This document shows positions 46,661-56,888 of a DNA stretch of 64,000 bases, piece after piece. The notes under the pieces are model-generated. The model had not been told where the DNA came from. It saw nothing but the letters and a program-made list of their open reading frames with translations, and made no database searches. Position numbers and translations under genes: made by a program. The DNA is from Caulobacteraceae bacterium (GTDB taxonomy: Bacteria > Pseudomonadota > Alphaproteobacteria > Caulobacterales > Caulobacteraceae). The stretch lies in assembly GCA_027487945.1 (NCBI GenBank), contig JAIYCQ010000042.1:1-64000 (forward strand), written 5' to 3'. How positions within the stretch are numbered: the stretch's first letter is position 1; every line of letters starts with the position of its first letter.

Positions 46661-48079
46661 ATGAACCAGCGCCGCCGCCCCGTACCCTTCGAACTTGGTC
46701 CCGTGCACTTCATCGGCATCGGCGGCATCGGCATGAGCGGCATCGCCGAGATCATGATCCGTATCGGCTACACGGTGCAGGGCAGCGACCTGAAGGCCAG
46801 CGCCAACACCGAGCGGCTCGAGAAGCTGGGCGCGAAGATCTTCATCGGCCAGCAGGCGGCCAACGTCGAGAACGCCTCGGCCGTGGTCTATTCGACCGCC
46901 GTGAAGACCGACAATCCCGAGATGGTCGCCGCCCGCGAGCGCCGCCTGCCGCTGGTCCGCCGCGCCGAGATGCTGGCCGAGCTGATGCGGCTGCAGTTCT
47001 CCGTGGCCGTCGGCGGCACCCACGGCAAGACCACCACCACCTCGATGATCGCCGCCCTGCTCGACGCCGGGGGCCTCGACCCCACGGTCGTCAACGGCGG
47101 GATCATCAACGCGTACGGCACCAACGCCAAGGTGGGGGAGGGCGACTGGATCGTCGTCGAGGCCGACGAGAGCGACGGCACCTTCCTGAAACTGAAGTCG
47201 ACCGTCGCGGTGGTCACCAACATCGACGCCGAGCATCTCGACCACTGGGGCGACTTCGAGGCGGTGAAGAAGGGCTTCCGCGACTTCGTCGAGAACATTC
47301 CCTTCTATGGTTTCGCGGCGGTCTGCGTGGACCACCCCGAGGTCCAGGCCATGGCCGCCCGGATCGAGAACCGGCGGCTGGTCACCTACGGGACCAACCC
47401 GCAGGCGGAGGTCCGCGCCCAGCACATCACCATGGGCCCCGACGGCGCCCGGTTCGACGTGCTGATCACCCCGCTGGCGGGCGAGCCGATCCGCTACGAG
47501 GGCCTGACCCTGCCCATGGCCGGGCTGCACAACGTCATGAACGCCTGCGCCGCCATCGCCGTCGCCCGCGAGCTGGGCGTCGACGAGGCCGGCATCCGCG
47601 CCGGCCTGAAGGGCTTTGGCGGGGTGAAGCGCCGCTTCACCACCACTGGCGTCGTGAACGGCGTGCGGATCATCGACGACTACGCCCACCACCCGGTGGA
47701 GATCGCCGCCGTGCTGACCGCCGCCCGGGCCATGACGCCGGACGCCAAGGTCATCGCCGTGGTCCAGCCGCACCGCTTCACCCGGCTGCGCGACCTGATG
47801 GCCGAGTTCAGTTCCTGCTTCAACGACGCCGACGTGGTGATCGTGGCCGACGTCTACACGGCCGGCGAGGCGCCGATCCCGGGCATCGACCGCGACGGCC
47901 TCATCGAGGGCCTGCGCCGCTTCGGCCACCGCCGCGCCCTGCCGCTGGAAAGCCCGGCGGCGCTGGCCGGGATGATCGCGGAGGAGGCGAAGGCCGGCGA
48001 CATGGTCGTGCTGCTCGGCGCGGGCGATGTGACCAGCTGGTCGTACGCCCTGCCCGGGCAGCTTGAGGCGCTGGCGTGA
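46661..48079 (+). CDS. murC: UDP-MurNAc--L-alanine ligase MurC
   Basis: It joins L-alanine to UDP-MurNAc, the first stem-peptide step. The 472 residues start at ATG 46661. The N-terminus has [20 protein letters not shown]-binding [12 protein letters not shown] (about 110-121), the DESDGTFL stretch, and [10 protein letters not shown] near residue 345. The gene must have its own promoter because the minus-strand gene separates it from murG. Confidence 0.96.
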   Translation: MNQRRRPVPFELGPVHFIGIGGIGMSGIAEIMIRIGYTVQGSDLKASANTERLEKLGAKIFIGQQAANVENASAVVYSTAVKTDNPEMVAARERRLPLVRRAEMLAELMRLQFSVAVGGTHGKTTTTSMIAALLDAGGLDPTVVNGGIINAYGTNAKVGEGDWIVVEADESDGTFLKLKSTVAVVTNIDAEHLDHWGDFEAVKKGFRDFVENIPFYGFAAVCVDHPEVQAMAARIENRRLVTYGTNPQAEVRAQHITMGPDGARFDVLITPLAGEPIRYEGLTLPMAGLHNVMNACAAIAVARELGVDEAGIRAGLKGFGGVKRRFTTTGVVNGVRIIDDYAHHPVEIAAVLTAARAMTPDAKVIAVVQPHRFTRLRDLMAEFSSCFNDADVVIVADVYTAGEAPIPGIDRDGLIEGLRRFGHRRALPLESPAALAGMIAEEAKAGDMVVLLGAGDVTSWSYALPGQLEALA

Positions 48080-48082
48080 GGT

Positions 48083-48180
48083 CCTGTGTCCTTCGACACG
48101 GCCCTGCGGGCCTGCTCAGGACGACGTATTCTGAGTACGTCATGGTGAGCAGCGCGCAGCGCGCGTCGAACCACGCAGGG
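48083..48180. repeat. Dispersed foldback repeat, copy B (between murC and murB)
   Basis: The outer arms CCTGTGTCCTTCGACACG and CGCGTCGAACCACGCAGG face each other. The inside has GGCCCTGCGGGCC and the pair GACGACGTATT / AGTACGTCATG. The layout matches copies A and C, with the same TTCGACAC and ACGTCAT words. It fills nearly all of the 109-base gap. Confidence 0.7.
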
Positions 48181-48188
48181 CATTCGGA

Positions 48189-49103
48189 ATGACCTGGAAA
48201 GCCAACCTCCCCGCCGTGCGCGGCAAGCTGCTGTTCGACGAGCCGCTGGCGCCGTTCACCTGGTTCCGGGTCGGCGGGCCGGCCGAGGTGCTGTTCCTGC
48301 CGGCTGACCCGGAGGACCTGGCCGACTTCCTGCGGCAGCTGCCGCAGGGCGTGCCGGTCACGGCGTTGGGCGTCGGCTCCAACGTCATCATCCGCGACGG
48401 CGGCGTCCCCGGCGTGGTCATCCGCTGCGCCGGCAAGGCCTGGGGCGAGGTGCTGGTCGACGGCGACCTGGTCATCGCCGGCCCTGCCGCGCTCGACGCC
48501 CAGGTGGCCCGTGCGGCCGCGAAAGCGGGGCTGGCGGGCCTCGAGTTCCTCATCGGCGTGCCCGGCACGGTCGGCGGCGCCCTGACCATGAACGCCGGCT
48601 GCTACGGCCGCGAGACGAAGGACGTCCTGGTCAGCGCCGTGGGCTACGACCGATCCGGCGAGATGCGGGTCTGGGAAAACGAGGACTTCGGCTTCACCTA
48701 TCGCCACACCGTCGTGCCCGAGAACTCGACGTTCTGGGTCCAGGCCGTGTTCCGCGGCACGCCCGATGATCCCGCCGCCGTGAAGGCGCGCATGGACGAG
48801 ATCACCGCCCGGCGCGAGACGACCCAGCCGATCCGCGAGAAGACCGGCGGCTCGACCTTCAAGAACCCCGAGGGCCATTCCTCCTGGAAGCTGGTCGACG
48901 AGGCCGGCTGGCGCGGCAAGCTGTTCCGGGCGACCGGCGGCGGGGCGATGTTCAGCGACCTGCACAGCAACTTCATGATCAACCCGGGCGAGGCCACCGC
49001 CGCCGACCTCGAGGGTCTGGGCGACGCGGTCCGGGCCGACGTCAAGGCGAAGACGGGCGTCGAGCTGAACTGGGAGATCAAGCGGATCGGCAAGCCGGCC
49101 TGA
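48189..49103 (+). CDS. murB: UDP-N-acetylenolpyruvoylglucosamine reductase MurB
   Basis: This FAD- and NADPH-dependent enzyme makes UDP-MurNAc. The 304 residues have the FAD-binding [14 protein letters not shown] and [12 protein letters not shown] motifs, the [18 protein letters not shown] loop and the catalytic [21 protein letters not shown] stretch with its Ser. ATG 48189 follows CGGA just after the foldback repeat. Confidence 0.96.
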   Translation: MTWKANLPAVRGKLLFDEPLAPFTWFRVGGPAEVLFLPADPEDLADFLRQLPQGVPVTALGVGSNVIIRDGGVPGVVIRCAGKAWGEVLVDGDLVIAGPAALDAQVARAAAKAGLAGLEFLIGVPGTVGGALTMNAGCYGRETKDVLVSAVGYDRSGEMRVWENEDFGFTYRHTVVPENSTFWVQAVFRGTPDDPAAVKARMDEITARRETTQPIREKTGGSTFKNPEGHSSWKLVDEAGWRGKLFRATGGGAMFSDLHSNFMINPGEATAADLEGLGDAVRADVKAKTGVELNWEIKRIGKPA

Positions 49104-49191
49104 GCCGGTTCATCGAACACGGGAACGTCGTGGCCGCGCCCGCGAGAGTGTCGTATGTCTGGACGGCGTTTAACTCAGGCGTCCTCGATCC

Positions 49192-50301
49192 ATGTCCGGC
49201 CACGATCACGACCACCCGTCCGACCCTGATCTGGTGCGTCCGGCGCACGACGGGGCGCAGGCCATGGCGGCCACCGACCCTGACGCCGACGAGAGCGCAC
49301 GACTGTTCACCAGCGCCGACTTCCTGTCGCTCGACGCCTCGGTCGAGGCGGCCATCTCGAGGCGGATCGACCTCTACTACAACACGCCGCTCGAGATCTT
49401 TCCGTTCGGCGAGCAAAACCGCAAGCCGGACCGCTTCCACGTGCTGTTCAAGCGACAGGTCGAGGAGCGCTTCCCCGACGACGCCCAGATGCGCCGCGAG
49501 ATTTCCGCCTATGGCCGGCTGATCTTCCGCTGGCTGCTGACCTACATGTTCGGGAAGCGCCTGCTGCAGCTGCTGGCGCTGACCGGCCTCTGGGCGCTGA
49601 CCGCCTTCGGCGCGGCGGCGTTGCACGGCGTGATCGTCGGCGCTGGCCCGCAGGCCGCCGCCGTCGGTGTCGGCATGCTGCTGGTCGTGGGCCTCTTCTT
49701 CGGGGTCAACGCGCTGGTCTTCACCCAGTACCGGCTGGGACTGGAGAACCGCTCCTATTCGCTGTCGCGCGAGATCGTGCAGTACACGCGGACGCTCCAG
49801 AACGACTACACCACCATCCGGGCGCTGCCCGACCAGTCCGAGACCCATTTTCAGAGCGATGGTCCGGCCTGGGGCAAGCGGTCGGCCTTCCTGATCCGGC
49901 TGCTGATGTGGATCGCCGCGCGGATGGAGTACCTGGAAAAGTACGTCCAGGTGTCGATGTGGCGGGTGCGCCGCGAGCGCTACTGGATGGACTGGGCCGG
50001 CGGGTTCCTGACCCTGCTGGTGCTGGGGACCTGGCTGTGGTCGCTGGTCGGCCTGGCTGCGCCGGAAGAAGGGGCTGCGATGTTCCGGGGGCTCCAGGGC
50101 CTCGCCTTCCTGCTCGGCGTGGCGGTCTCGTTCGCGTCCTACTTCCGTTGGCGCACGCCGGTGACGCTGGTCCAGGACAAGCTCGATCCCGGGTCGTGGA
50201 TCCGTTACTCGACGCTCGATCTGGACAACACGATCGGGGAGCAGGTGCGCCGCGACAAGGAGCGCCTCGTCGAGTACCGCCACCTGACCCGCGGACGCTG
50301 A
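49192..50301 (+). CDS. Membrane protein of unknown function between murB and ddl
   Basis: This 369-residue protein starts with a His/Asp-rich cytoplasmic part (MSGHDHDHPSDPDL). Two transmembrane pairs follow at about residues 120-140 with 148-175, and 258-280 with 295-318. The middle is cytoplasmic (about 180-255) and has a FLIRLLMWIAARMEYLEKYVQ amphipathic helix. The C-terminus is charged. I recognise no family. It stands in the mur/fts cluster on the same strand, so a wall or division role is plausible, but nothing in the sequence shows one. Confidence 0.72.
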   Translation: MSGHDHDHPSDPDLVRPAHDGAQAMAATDPDADESARLFTSADFLSLDASVEAAISRRIDLYYNTPLEIFPFGEQNRKPDRFHVLFKRQVEERFPDDAQMRREISAYGRLIFRWLLTYMFGKRLLQLLALTGLWALTAFGAAALHGVIVGAGPQAAAVGVGMLLVVGLFFGVNALVFTQYRLGLENRSYSLSREIVQYTRTLQNDYTTIRALPDQSETHFQSDGPAWGKRSAFLIRLLMWIAARMEYLEKYVQVSMWRVRRERYWMDWAGGFLTLLVLGTWLWSLVGLAAPEEGAAMFRGLQGLAFLLGVAVSFASYFRWRTPVTLVQDKLDPGSWIRYSTLDLDNTIGEQVRRDKERLVEYRHLTRGR

Positions 50302-50351
50302 TCGGCGCCGTCGCGCTTGACTTGGCGGCCCCGCTATCGCACCCGCCAAGG

Positions 50352-51734
50352 ATGCGTTTCCTCCTGCCTGCCCTCGTGGCCAGCCTCGCCCTCTCGACGG
50401 TCGCTTTCGCCGCCGAACCTGCCGACACCGCCGCCGCCCTGCGTGACAAGGCGCGGGGCGACGGTACGGCCTGGACGATCCTCGAGGACCTGACGACCGA
50501 AATCGGGCCGCGTCCGGTCGGCTCGCCGGCGATGACCCGCGCGAAGGACTGGGCGGTCGAGACCCTGACGGCCTACGGCTTCACCAACATCAAGGTCGAA
50601 GCGTTCGCCAAGCCGACCTGGCATCGCGGCGCCGAGTCGGCCTCGATCATCGCGCCCTATCCGCTGAAGCTTTCGATCATCGGGCTGGGCGGCAGCGTCC
50701 CGACTCCGGCCAAGGGCGTCGAAGGCGAGGTGGTGATCTTCCGGACCCTGGCCGAACTGGAAGCCGTCCCGGACGGGTCGCTCTCCGGCAAGATCGCGGT
50801 TGTGACCACGCCGATGGTCCGCACCCAGTCGGGCGAGGGATACGGTGCGGTCGGCGCGGTGCGCCGCACCGGACCGTCCATCGCCGGCCGCAAGGGCGCG
50901 ATCGCCTACCTGACCCGTTCGGTTTCAACCTCTGACTCCCGCCTCGCCCACACCGGGATCATGCGCTACGCCGACGGCGCGCCGCAGATCCCGGCCGCCG
51001 CCCTTGGCATCCCGGACGCCGAGCAGCTCGAACGCCTCGCCGCGCGCGGGCCGGTCCGCGTGAAGCTCAACATGGCCTCGACGGTCGATTCCGGTTCGGT
51101 CGCCTGGAATATCTCGGGCGACATCGTCGGCAGCGAGCGTCCCGAGCAGATCATTGTCGTCGGCGGGCACCTCGACAGCTGGGACGTCGGCACCGGCGCC
51201 ATCGACGACGCCTCGGGCATCGCCATCACCACGGCGGCGGGCAAGCTGATCGGCGACCTGCCGCGCCATCCGAAGCGGACGATCCGCGTGGTGATGTGGG
51301 GCTCGGAAGAGACCGGCGGGTCGAGCGAGGCCTACGCCGCCGCCCGCAAGGATGAGATGCCGAACCTGGTGGTCGCCGGAGAGAGCGATTTCGGCGCCGG
51401 GCGGATCTACGCCCTGCAGCTTCCCGAGCGCGCCATGACCTCTCCAGCCCTCGCCCCACTGCCGGGTCTGATGGCGCCGCTCAAGGTGATCGTATCGCGC
51501 GATCCGGCCCGTGGCGGCGGCGCGGACACCGAGGGCCTCGAGAAGGCCGGCGTGCCCGCGTTCAGCCTGCGCCAGGACGGGACACGCTACTTCGACCTTC
51601 ACCACTCCGAGGACGACACCCTGGACAAGGTCGATCCCGATGACCTGCAGCAGAACGTCGCGGCCTGGGTCGCGCTCCTCTACATGATCGCCGACAGCGA
51701 CATCGATTCCCGTGCTTTGAAGGACGCCAAATGA
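50352..51734 (+). CDS. Exported M28-family zinc peptidase
   Basis: This 460-residue enzyme has a signal peptide ([20 protein letters not shown]) from ATG 50352. A PA-like insert covers about residues 130-235 and the M28 catalytic domain about 250-440. Zinc-site motifs are [19 protein letters not shown] (His, Asp), EETGGSSE (catalytic Glu and ligand) and GESDFGAG (Asp), with a late His in [10 protein letters not shown]28 peptidases remove N- or C-terminal residues of peptides outside the cytoplasm. It overlaps ddl by four bases, so the two are cotranslated. Its link to wall synthesis is unknown. Confidence 0.88.
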   Translation: MRFLLPALVASLALSTVAFAAEPADTAAALRDKARGDGTAWTILEDLTTEIGPRPVGSPAMTRAKDWAVETLTAYGFTNIKVEAFAKPTWHRGAESASIIAPYPLKLSIIGLGGSVPTPAKGVEGEVVIFRTLAELEAVPDGSLSGKIAVVTTPMVRTQSGEGYGAVGAVRRTGPSIAGRKGAIAYLTRSVSTSDSRLAHTGIMRYADGAPQIPAAALGIPDAEQLERLAARGPVRVKLNMASTVDSGSVAWNISGDIVGSERPEQIIVVGGHLDSWDVGTGAIDDASGIAITTAAGKLIGDLPRHPKRTIRVVMWGSEETGGSSEAYAAARKDEMPNLVVAGESDFGAGRIYALQLPERAMTSPALAPLPGLMAPLKVIVSRDPARGGGADTEGLEKAGVPAFSLRQDGTRYFDLHHSEDDTLDKVDPDDLQQNVAAWVALLYMIADSDIDSRALKDAK

Positions 51735-52678
51735 GCCTGCCGCTACAGGGCCACCACGTCGCCGTGCTGCTCGGCGGCCTGTCTTCCGAGCGGGAGGTCA
51801 GCCTCGTGTCGGGCGCCGCCTGCGCCACCGCCCTTGAGAGCCTGGGCGCGAAGGTCACGCGCGTCGACGCCGGCCGCGACCTTGCCCAGGTGCTCACGGC
51901 CCTCAAGCCCGACGTCTGCTTCAACGCCCTGCACGGCGAATGGGGCGAGGACGGCTGCGTCCAGGGCGTGCTGGAGACGCTGGGGCTCCCCTACACTCAC
52001 TGCGGCGTGCTGGCCTCGGCGCTCGCCATGGACAAGGCCAAGTCCAAGGCGGTGCTGGCGGCGGCGGGCGTCACCGTGCCCGGCGGCGGCCTCTACAACC
52101 GCCACGACGTCGCCCGCGACCATGTCATGCCGCCGCCCTATGTGGTGAAGCCCAACGCCGAGGGCTCCTCGGTCGGGGTCTTCCTGGTGTTCGAGGGGGC
52201 CAACAGCCCGCCTCAGGAGGTCATCGCCCCGTCCTGGACCTTCGGCGAGGAGGTCATGGTCGAGCCCTACATCGCCGGCATGGAACTGGCGGTCGCCGTC
52301 ATGGACGGCAAGGCCCAGACGGTCACCGAGATCGTCCCGCGCACCGGCTTCTACGACTATGACGCCAAGTACGCGGAAGGCGGGTCCGAGCACGTTGTGC
52401 CGGCCCGCATGCCCCCCGAGGACTTCGACCGCGCCCTCCGCCTTTCGGAGCTCGCCCACGCCGCGCTTGGTTGCCGCGGCGTGACCAGAAGCGACCTTCG
52501 TTATGACCCTGTTAAGCGTCTTCTGGTCCTCTTGGAGGTCAATACGCAGCCCGGCATGACTCCCACCTCTCTGGTTCCAGAACAGGCGGCGCATCTGGGT
52601 ACGTCGTTTGACCAACTGGTGCTCTGGATCGTGGAGGATGCGTATGCCCGCGGCAATGCGGGGGGCGGGGCGCGGTAG
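51731..52678 (+). CDS. ddl: D-alanine--D-alanine ligase
   Basis: It makes the D-Ala-D-Ala dipeptide that MurF adds to the stem peptide. The 315 residues have the N-terminal [30 protein letters not shown], the ATP-grasp parts [13 protein letters not shown] and [15 protein letters not shown], and the final [20 protein letters not shown]. The start codon overlaps the M28 peptidase stop. The ftsQ start lies inside its 3' end. Confidence 0.96.
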   Translation: MSLPLQGHHVAVLLGGLSSEREVSLVSGAACATALESLGAKVTRVDAGRDLAQVLTALKPDVCFNALHGEWGEDGCVQGVLETLGLPYTHCGVLASALAMDKAKSKAVLAAAGVTVPGGGLYNRHDVARDHVMPPPYVVKPNAEGSSVGVFLVFEGANSPPQEVIAPSWTFGEEVMVEPYIAGMELAVAVMDGKAQTVTEIVPRTGFYDYDAKYAEGGSEHVVPARMPPEDFDRALRLSELAHAALGCRGVTRSDLRYDPVKRLLVLLEVNTQPGMTPTSLVPEQAAHLGTSFDQLVLWIVEDAYARGNAGGGAR

Positions 52679-53552
52679 CGTCAAGCCCCGGGCCAAAGCG
52701 CCCGCAAGCAGGGGTGGACCCCGGCAAGCCTCCCCGGCGCCACGGCCCGCGGCGAAGCTGCGCGCCGCGCAGGGCGTGCTGCCGCCGAAGGTCGCGCTCG
52801 GCGTTGCCGGCGCGGTGCTGACGGTCGGTCTCATCATCACTCTGGCCACCGGCCATCGCGGCGAGCGTGTCGCCCACGGCGTCGGCTCGGCCGTGGCCGA
52901 CCAGACCGCCGGCTTCGGCTTCCGTCTCGACAAGGTTCACGTGCAGGGCGCCTCGCCGATGGCGCAGCAGGCCGTTCTAGACGCCACGGGCCTGTCGCTG
53001 GGCCAGGCGATTCTCGACGTCGATCTGGAGCAGGTCCGTCAGGCGGTCTCCGGGGTGGGCTGGGTCAAGGAAGCGCAGGTCGTCCGCCTGTTGCCCGATA
53101 CGGTCGTGATCGCCATCAAGGAACGCGAGACCCTGGCGGTCTGGCAGTCCCGCGGCCGGACGTTCGTCATCGATGGCGGCGGCCGTGCGATTCCCGAGGC
53201 CGATCCGGGCCTCTTCCCGCAGCTGCCCCTGATCGTGGGGGAGGGCGCCAACGAGGCCGCCGCCACCATTCTGCCCGCCGTGCAGTCGCGCCCGCGCCTT
53301 CGCGACCGTCTCGAGGCGCTGGTGCGCGTCGACGGTCGTCGCTGGGACCTGCGGCTCAAGGACGGCGGCATCGTCCAGCTGCCGGCGGTGGACGAGGAGT
53401 CGGCGCTGATCCGCCTCGACCAGCTCGACCAGCGCCAGCGGATTCTGGAACTGGGCTTTGAGCGAATTGATCTGCGGGAGCCGGGCCTGATCGCCCTGCG
53501 CCCGCGCGAAACCACGGCGGCGGGCGCTACGCCCGTGGCGGCCGGCGTATAG
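52644..53552 (+). CDS. ftsQ: Cell division protein FtsQ
   Basis: This bitopic divisome protein has 302 residues from ATG 52644, which has GTGGAGG six bases upstream; ATG 52638 or 52656 are alternatives. A basic cytoplasmic part covers about residues 1-45 and a membrane helix about 46-66. The POTRA domain (about 85-155) has [15 protein letters not shown] and [19 protein letters not shown], and the FtsQ domain follows. It overlaps ddl by 35 bases. Confidence 0.92.
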   Translation: MPAAMRGAGRGSVKPRAKAPASRGGPRQASPAPRPAAKLRAAQGVLPPKVALGVAGAVLTVGLIITLATGHRGERVAHGVGSAVADQTAGFGFRLDKVHVQGASPMAQQAVLDATGLSLGQAILDVDLEQVRQAVSGVGWVKEAQVVRLLPDTVVIAIKERETLAVWQSRGRTFVIDGGGRAIPEADPGLFPQLPLIVGEGANEAAATILPAVQSRPRLRDRLEALVRVDGRRWDLRLKDGGIVQLPAVDEESALIRLDQLDQRQRILELGFERIDLREPGLIALRPRETTAAGATPVAAGV

Positions 53553-53567
53553 AAGGCGGCGGGCGGG

Positions 53568-54905
53568 GTGCTCAAGTCGATGTCACGGACGGATGATCGC
53601 AAGCAGGCGCGAGACGGCCTGAAGGCGGCGCTCGCGCGTCAGCCGGTGATCGCGGCCGTCGATCTCGGCGCGTCCAAGGTCGCCTGCTTCGTGATGAAGC
53701 CCGACGGCGTGCGCCGCGGCGACCGCACCCTGACCACCGCCGGCGTGGGCTATGTCCAGTCGCGCGGCGTCAAGGGCGCTTCCATCGCCAGCATGGACGA
53801 GGCGGCCGAGGCCATCGCCCTGGCGGTCGAGCGCGCCGAGGCCGTCGCCGGCGTCAGCGTCCAGGGCGTCACCATCGCCACAGCGGGCGGCCAGATGGCC
53901 AGCCAGCGCGTCAGCGCCCGCGTCTCCATCGGCGCGCGCCCGATCAGCGACAACGACTGCTCGCGCGCCCTGGCGGCCGCTCTGGCCCAGATCCGCCTTC
54001 CCGGCCGCCGGCCGCTTCACATCCTGCCCATTGCCTGGTCGGTCGACGGCCAACGGGGCGTGCGCGATCCGCGCTCGATGTTCGGCAAGAGCCTGGCGGT
54101 CGACCTCGTTGTGGTGTCGATCGCCGAGACCATCTTCCAGACGCTCGGCCACTGTGTCGAACGGGCCCACCTGCAGTTCGAGGGCGTGGTCGCCGCGCCC
54201 TTCGTCTCGGCGCTTGCCGCGCTCGAGGAAGACGAGATGGACCTCGGCGCCATCTGCATCGACATGGGCGGCGGCACCACCTCGGCGGCGGTGTTCAGCG
54301 GCGGAAGCCTTGTGCATGTCGAATGTCTGGCGGTCGGCGGCGAGCACGTCACCCAGGACATCGCCCGCGGTCTGTCCACCTCCCGCGCCGGCGCCGAGCG
54401 CATCAAGACGCTGCACGGCTCGGCCATCGCCTCGGCCAACGAGGACCGCGAGATGATCGAGGCGCCGCCGCGTGGCGACGACCCCGGCGCCGGCCCCGTG
54501 ATCGCCCCGCGGTCGCTGCTCAAGGGCATCATCGCGCCGCGAGTCGAGGAAACCCTCGAGTTGCTCCGTGAGCGGCTCAAGGAGGCGGGCGCTCTGATCG
54601 AGCCCGGGGCCGGCATCGTGCTGACCGGCGGCGCCAGCCAGCTGGCCGGCGTGCGCGAGGTCGCGGTCCGCGTCTTCGACCGTCCCGTCCGGCTGGGCCG
54701 TCCTCGCCGGGTGCCGCACCTGGCCGACGCCGTCACCGGCCCGGCCTTCTGCGCCGCCGCCGGGGTTCTGCACCGCGCCGCCTTCGGTCCGCGCGAAGCG
54801 GTGTCCGCCAAGGTGTTGGCGGGCGCCGGCAAGCGACGCGAACCGGTCGATCCCGGGGCGGGGGCGGTGACGAAAGTGGCGGCTTGGCTGCGCGACAATC
54901 TGTAG
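53568..54905 (+). CDS. ftsA: Cell division protein FtsA
   Basis: This actin-like protein ties FtsZ filaments to the membrane. The 445 residues have AAVDLGASKVACFVM (phosphate 1), ICIDMGGGTTSAAVFSGG (phosphate 2) and VLTGGASQLAGV (adenosine site). A C-terminal amphipathic helix, VTKVAAWLRDNL, would bind the membrane. The start could be GTG 53568 or ATG 53580; ribosome-binding evidence does not decide. The gene ends 201 bases before ftsZ, where a separate control region lies. Confidence 0.95.
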   Translation: MLKSMSRTDDRKQARDGLKAALARQPVIAAVDLGASKVACFVMKPDGVRRGDRTLTTAGVGYVQSRGVKGASIASMDEAAEAIALAVERAEAVAGVSVQGVTIATAGGQMASQRVSARVSIGARPISDNDCSRALAAALAQIRLPGRRPLHILPIAWSVDGQRGVRDPRSMFGKSLAVDLVVVSIAETIFQTLGHCVERAHLQFEGVVAAPFVSALAALEEDEMDLGAICIDMGGGTTSAAVFSGGSLVHVECLAVGGEHVTQDIARGLSTSRAGAERIKTLHGSAIASANEDREMIEAPPRGDDPGAGPVIAPRSLLKGIIAPRVEETLELLRERLKEAGALIEPGAGIVLTGGASQLAGVREVAVRVFDRPVRLGRPRRVPHLADAVTGPAFCAAAGVLHRAAFGPREAVSAKVLAGAGKRREPVDPGAGAVTKVAAWLRDNL

Positions 54906-54922
54906 CCGCGGTTTCCCGATCT

Positions 54923-55044
54923 GATTCGCGCAAGCCCTTACTGGGTAACAAAAATGCTCCGGAGGCGGCTCGACGCCGCGACGACTCACGCTATGCGGTT
55001 AACTGCCGATTAAGGATGTGGGTCCGACATTAACCCCGCCGTAA
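54923..55044 (+). promoter_or_regulatory. ftsZ control region: CtrA boxes and GANTC sites
   Basis: A perfect CtrA box TTAA-N7-TTAA lies at 54999-55013, and a one-mismatch copy TTAA-N7-GTAA at 55030-55044. Two CcrM sites, GATTC (54923-54927) and GACTC (54983-54987), precede them. In Caulobacter, CtrA represses and DnaA/CcrM/GcrA-dependent steps activate ftsZ, so this arrangement suggests the same cell-cycle logic. The ATG is 63 bases after the second box. Confidence 0.75.
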
Positions 55045-55106
55045 GGCATACCCGGCGCGCGGGTCGCCGGACTGTTCGCAAGAACGCCAGGACACGGGGT
55101 CCCATT

Positions 55107-56648
55107 ATGAAGTTGTACGCGCCTCAAACCACTGAACTTAAGCCCAGGATCGTTGTCTTCGGCATTGGCGGCGCAGGCGGCAATGCGGTCAACAACATGA
55201 TCGAGGCCGGCCTGGAGGGTGTCGAGTTCGTCGTCGCCAACACCGACGCCCAGCAGCTGCAGTTCGCCAAGACCGAACGGCGCATCCAGCTCGGCGTGCA
55301 GGTCACCCAGGGCCTCGGCGCCGGCGCCCATCCGGAAGTCGGCATGAGCGCCGCCGAAGAGAGCACGCCGGAGATCGGCGAGCACCTCGACGGCGCCCAC
55401 ATGGTCTTCATCACCGCCGGCATGGGCGGCGGCACCGGCACCGGCGCTGCGCCGATCATCGCCAAGTGCGCGCGCGAGCGCGGCATCCTGACGGTGGGCG
55501 TGGTCACCAAGCCGTTCCACTTCGAAGGCCGCCACCGCATGCGGCTGGCCGACGCGGGCATCGCCGAGCTGCAACGCTATGTCGACACCCTGATCGTCAT
55601 TCCGAACCAGAACCTGTTCCGCGTCGCCAACGAGCGCACCACCTTCGCCGAAGCCTTCGGCATGGCCGACCAGGTCCTGCACTCGGGCGTCCGCTCGATC
55701 ACCGACCTGATGGTGCTGCCGGGCCTGATCAACCTCGACTTCGCCGACGTCCGCACGGTGATGACCGAGATGGGCAAGGCGATGATGGGCACCGGCGAGG
55801 CGTCCGGCGACGACCGCGCCCTGATGGCCGCCCAGAACGCCATCCAGAATCCGCTGCTCGACGAAGTCTCGCTGAAGGGCGCCAAGGCCGTGCTGGTGAA
55901 CGTCACCGGCGGTCTCGACATGACCCTGCTGGAAGTCGACGAGGCGGCCAACGCCATCACCGACCAGGTCGATCCGGAAGCCAACGTCATCTTCGGCGCG
56001 GCCTTCGATCCGGCGCTGGAGGGCTCGATCCGGGTGTCGGTTGTCGCCACCGGCATGGATGGGGCCTCCATCGCGGCCATCGAACCGCAGCGTACGACCC
56101 GCGTGAACGCCACGGCCAAGCCGTTGATCGTCGATCAGGCCCCGGCTGCGCCTGCGCCGGCGCCGGTGGCGCAGACCTACGCCCAGCAACCGGCCTACGA
56201 AGCGCCCCGGGCGCCCGAGCCCGCCCCGGTCCAGGCCTGGGCCGCGCCCGAGCCCCAGCTGATCCAGCCGGCGGCGCCGCTGGAGGTTCAGCAGGCTGAT
56301 CTGGTCTTCGAGGAGCCCGAGCCCGTCGCGGTGGCCCGCCCGGCTCCGGAACCGACCATCCAGGCTCCTGCGCCGCGCACGGTGATCGTCGATCCCCTCG
56401 TCGCCGAGGAAGACGATTTCGACGCGCCGCTCTACGCCGAGACCCCGTTCAGCGACAGCCGTCAGCAGCGCAAGGGCTTCCTGAGCCTGTTCGGCGGTCG
56501 TCCGCAGCAGCAACAGCCGCGGATCGAGGGGGGTATGCCCCGGGCCATGGGGCGTCCGGCGACGGCGGCTCAGCCGGTCGAGGAGCCTCACGTCGACGAG
56601 GCCGAGGATCTCGAAATCCCGTCCTTCCTGCGCCGCCTCGCCAACTAG
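55107..56648 (+). CDS. ftsZ: Cell division protein FtsZ
   Basis: This tubulin-like GTPase forms the division ring. The 513 residues have [13 protein letters not shown] (about 14-26), the tubulin signature GGGTGTGAA (about 109-117) and the synergy loop [21 protein letters not shown] long Pro/Ala/Glu-rich linker (about 325-485), typical of Caulobacterales, precedes the C-terminal peptide [13 protein letters not shown], which binds FtsA and other partners. Two hairpins follow the stop. Confidence 0.97.
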   Translation: MKLYAPQTTELKPRIVVFGIGGAGGNAVNNMIEAGLEGVEFVVANTDAQQLQFAKTERRIQLGVQVTQGLGAGAHPEVGMSAAEESTPEIGEHLDGAHMVFITAGMGGGTGTGAAPIIAKCARERGILTVGVVTKPFHFEGRHRMRLADAGIAELQRYVDTLIVIPNQNLFRVANERTTFAEAFGMADQVLHSGVRSITDLMVLPGLINLDFADVRTVMTEMGKAMMGTGEASGDDRALMAAQNAIQNPLLDEVSLKGAKAVLVNVTGGLDMTLLEVDEAANAITDQVDPEANVIFGAAFDPALEGSIRVSVVATGMDGASIAAIEPQRTTRVNATAKPLIVDQAPAAPAPAPVAQTYAQQPAYEAPRAPEPAPVQAWAAPEPQLIQPAAPLEVQQADLVFEEPEPVAVARPAPEPTIQAPAPRTVIVDPLVAEEDDFDAPLYAETPFSDSRQQRKGFLSLFGGRPQQQQPRIEGGMPRAMGRPATAAQPVEEPHVDEAEDLEIPSFLRRLAN

Positions 56649-56659
56649 CCTGCCGGGAG

Positions 56660-56740
56660 AGTTCCGCAGCGGGGCTTTCCCGCACTGCGGGAACTATGAA
56701 TAACCATCGCCGGTGGGGCTGTTTAAGCCCCGCCGGCGAT
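56660..56740 (+). terminator. Tandem hairpins after ftsZ
   Basis: The first hairpin pairs AGTTCCGCAG (56660-56669) with CTGCGGGAACT (56685-56695), with one bulge. The second is a 15-bp stem from ATCGCCGGTGGGGCT to AGCCCCGCCGGCGAT (56706-56740) with one wobble pair and the loop GTTTA; GTCCATTTT follows. The second looks like an intrinsic terminator with a poor T-run. It would set ftsZ apart from lpxC. Confidence 0.65.
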
Positions 56741-56888
56741 GTCCATTTTGGCCATAATTTTCAAGCGCTTACATTGGTAACAATCCGAAACAGCGATTGT
56801 TTTGCCGCGCCGCAGCATAGCTCGTAAACGGCAGGTGGGGCGTTGCGTGGCCGTAGAGGCTGCCGGCCCCTGACTTGAAAGGTCGCTC

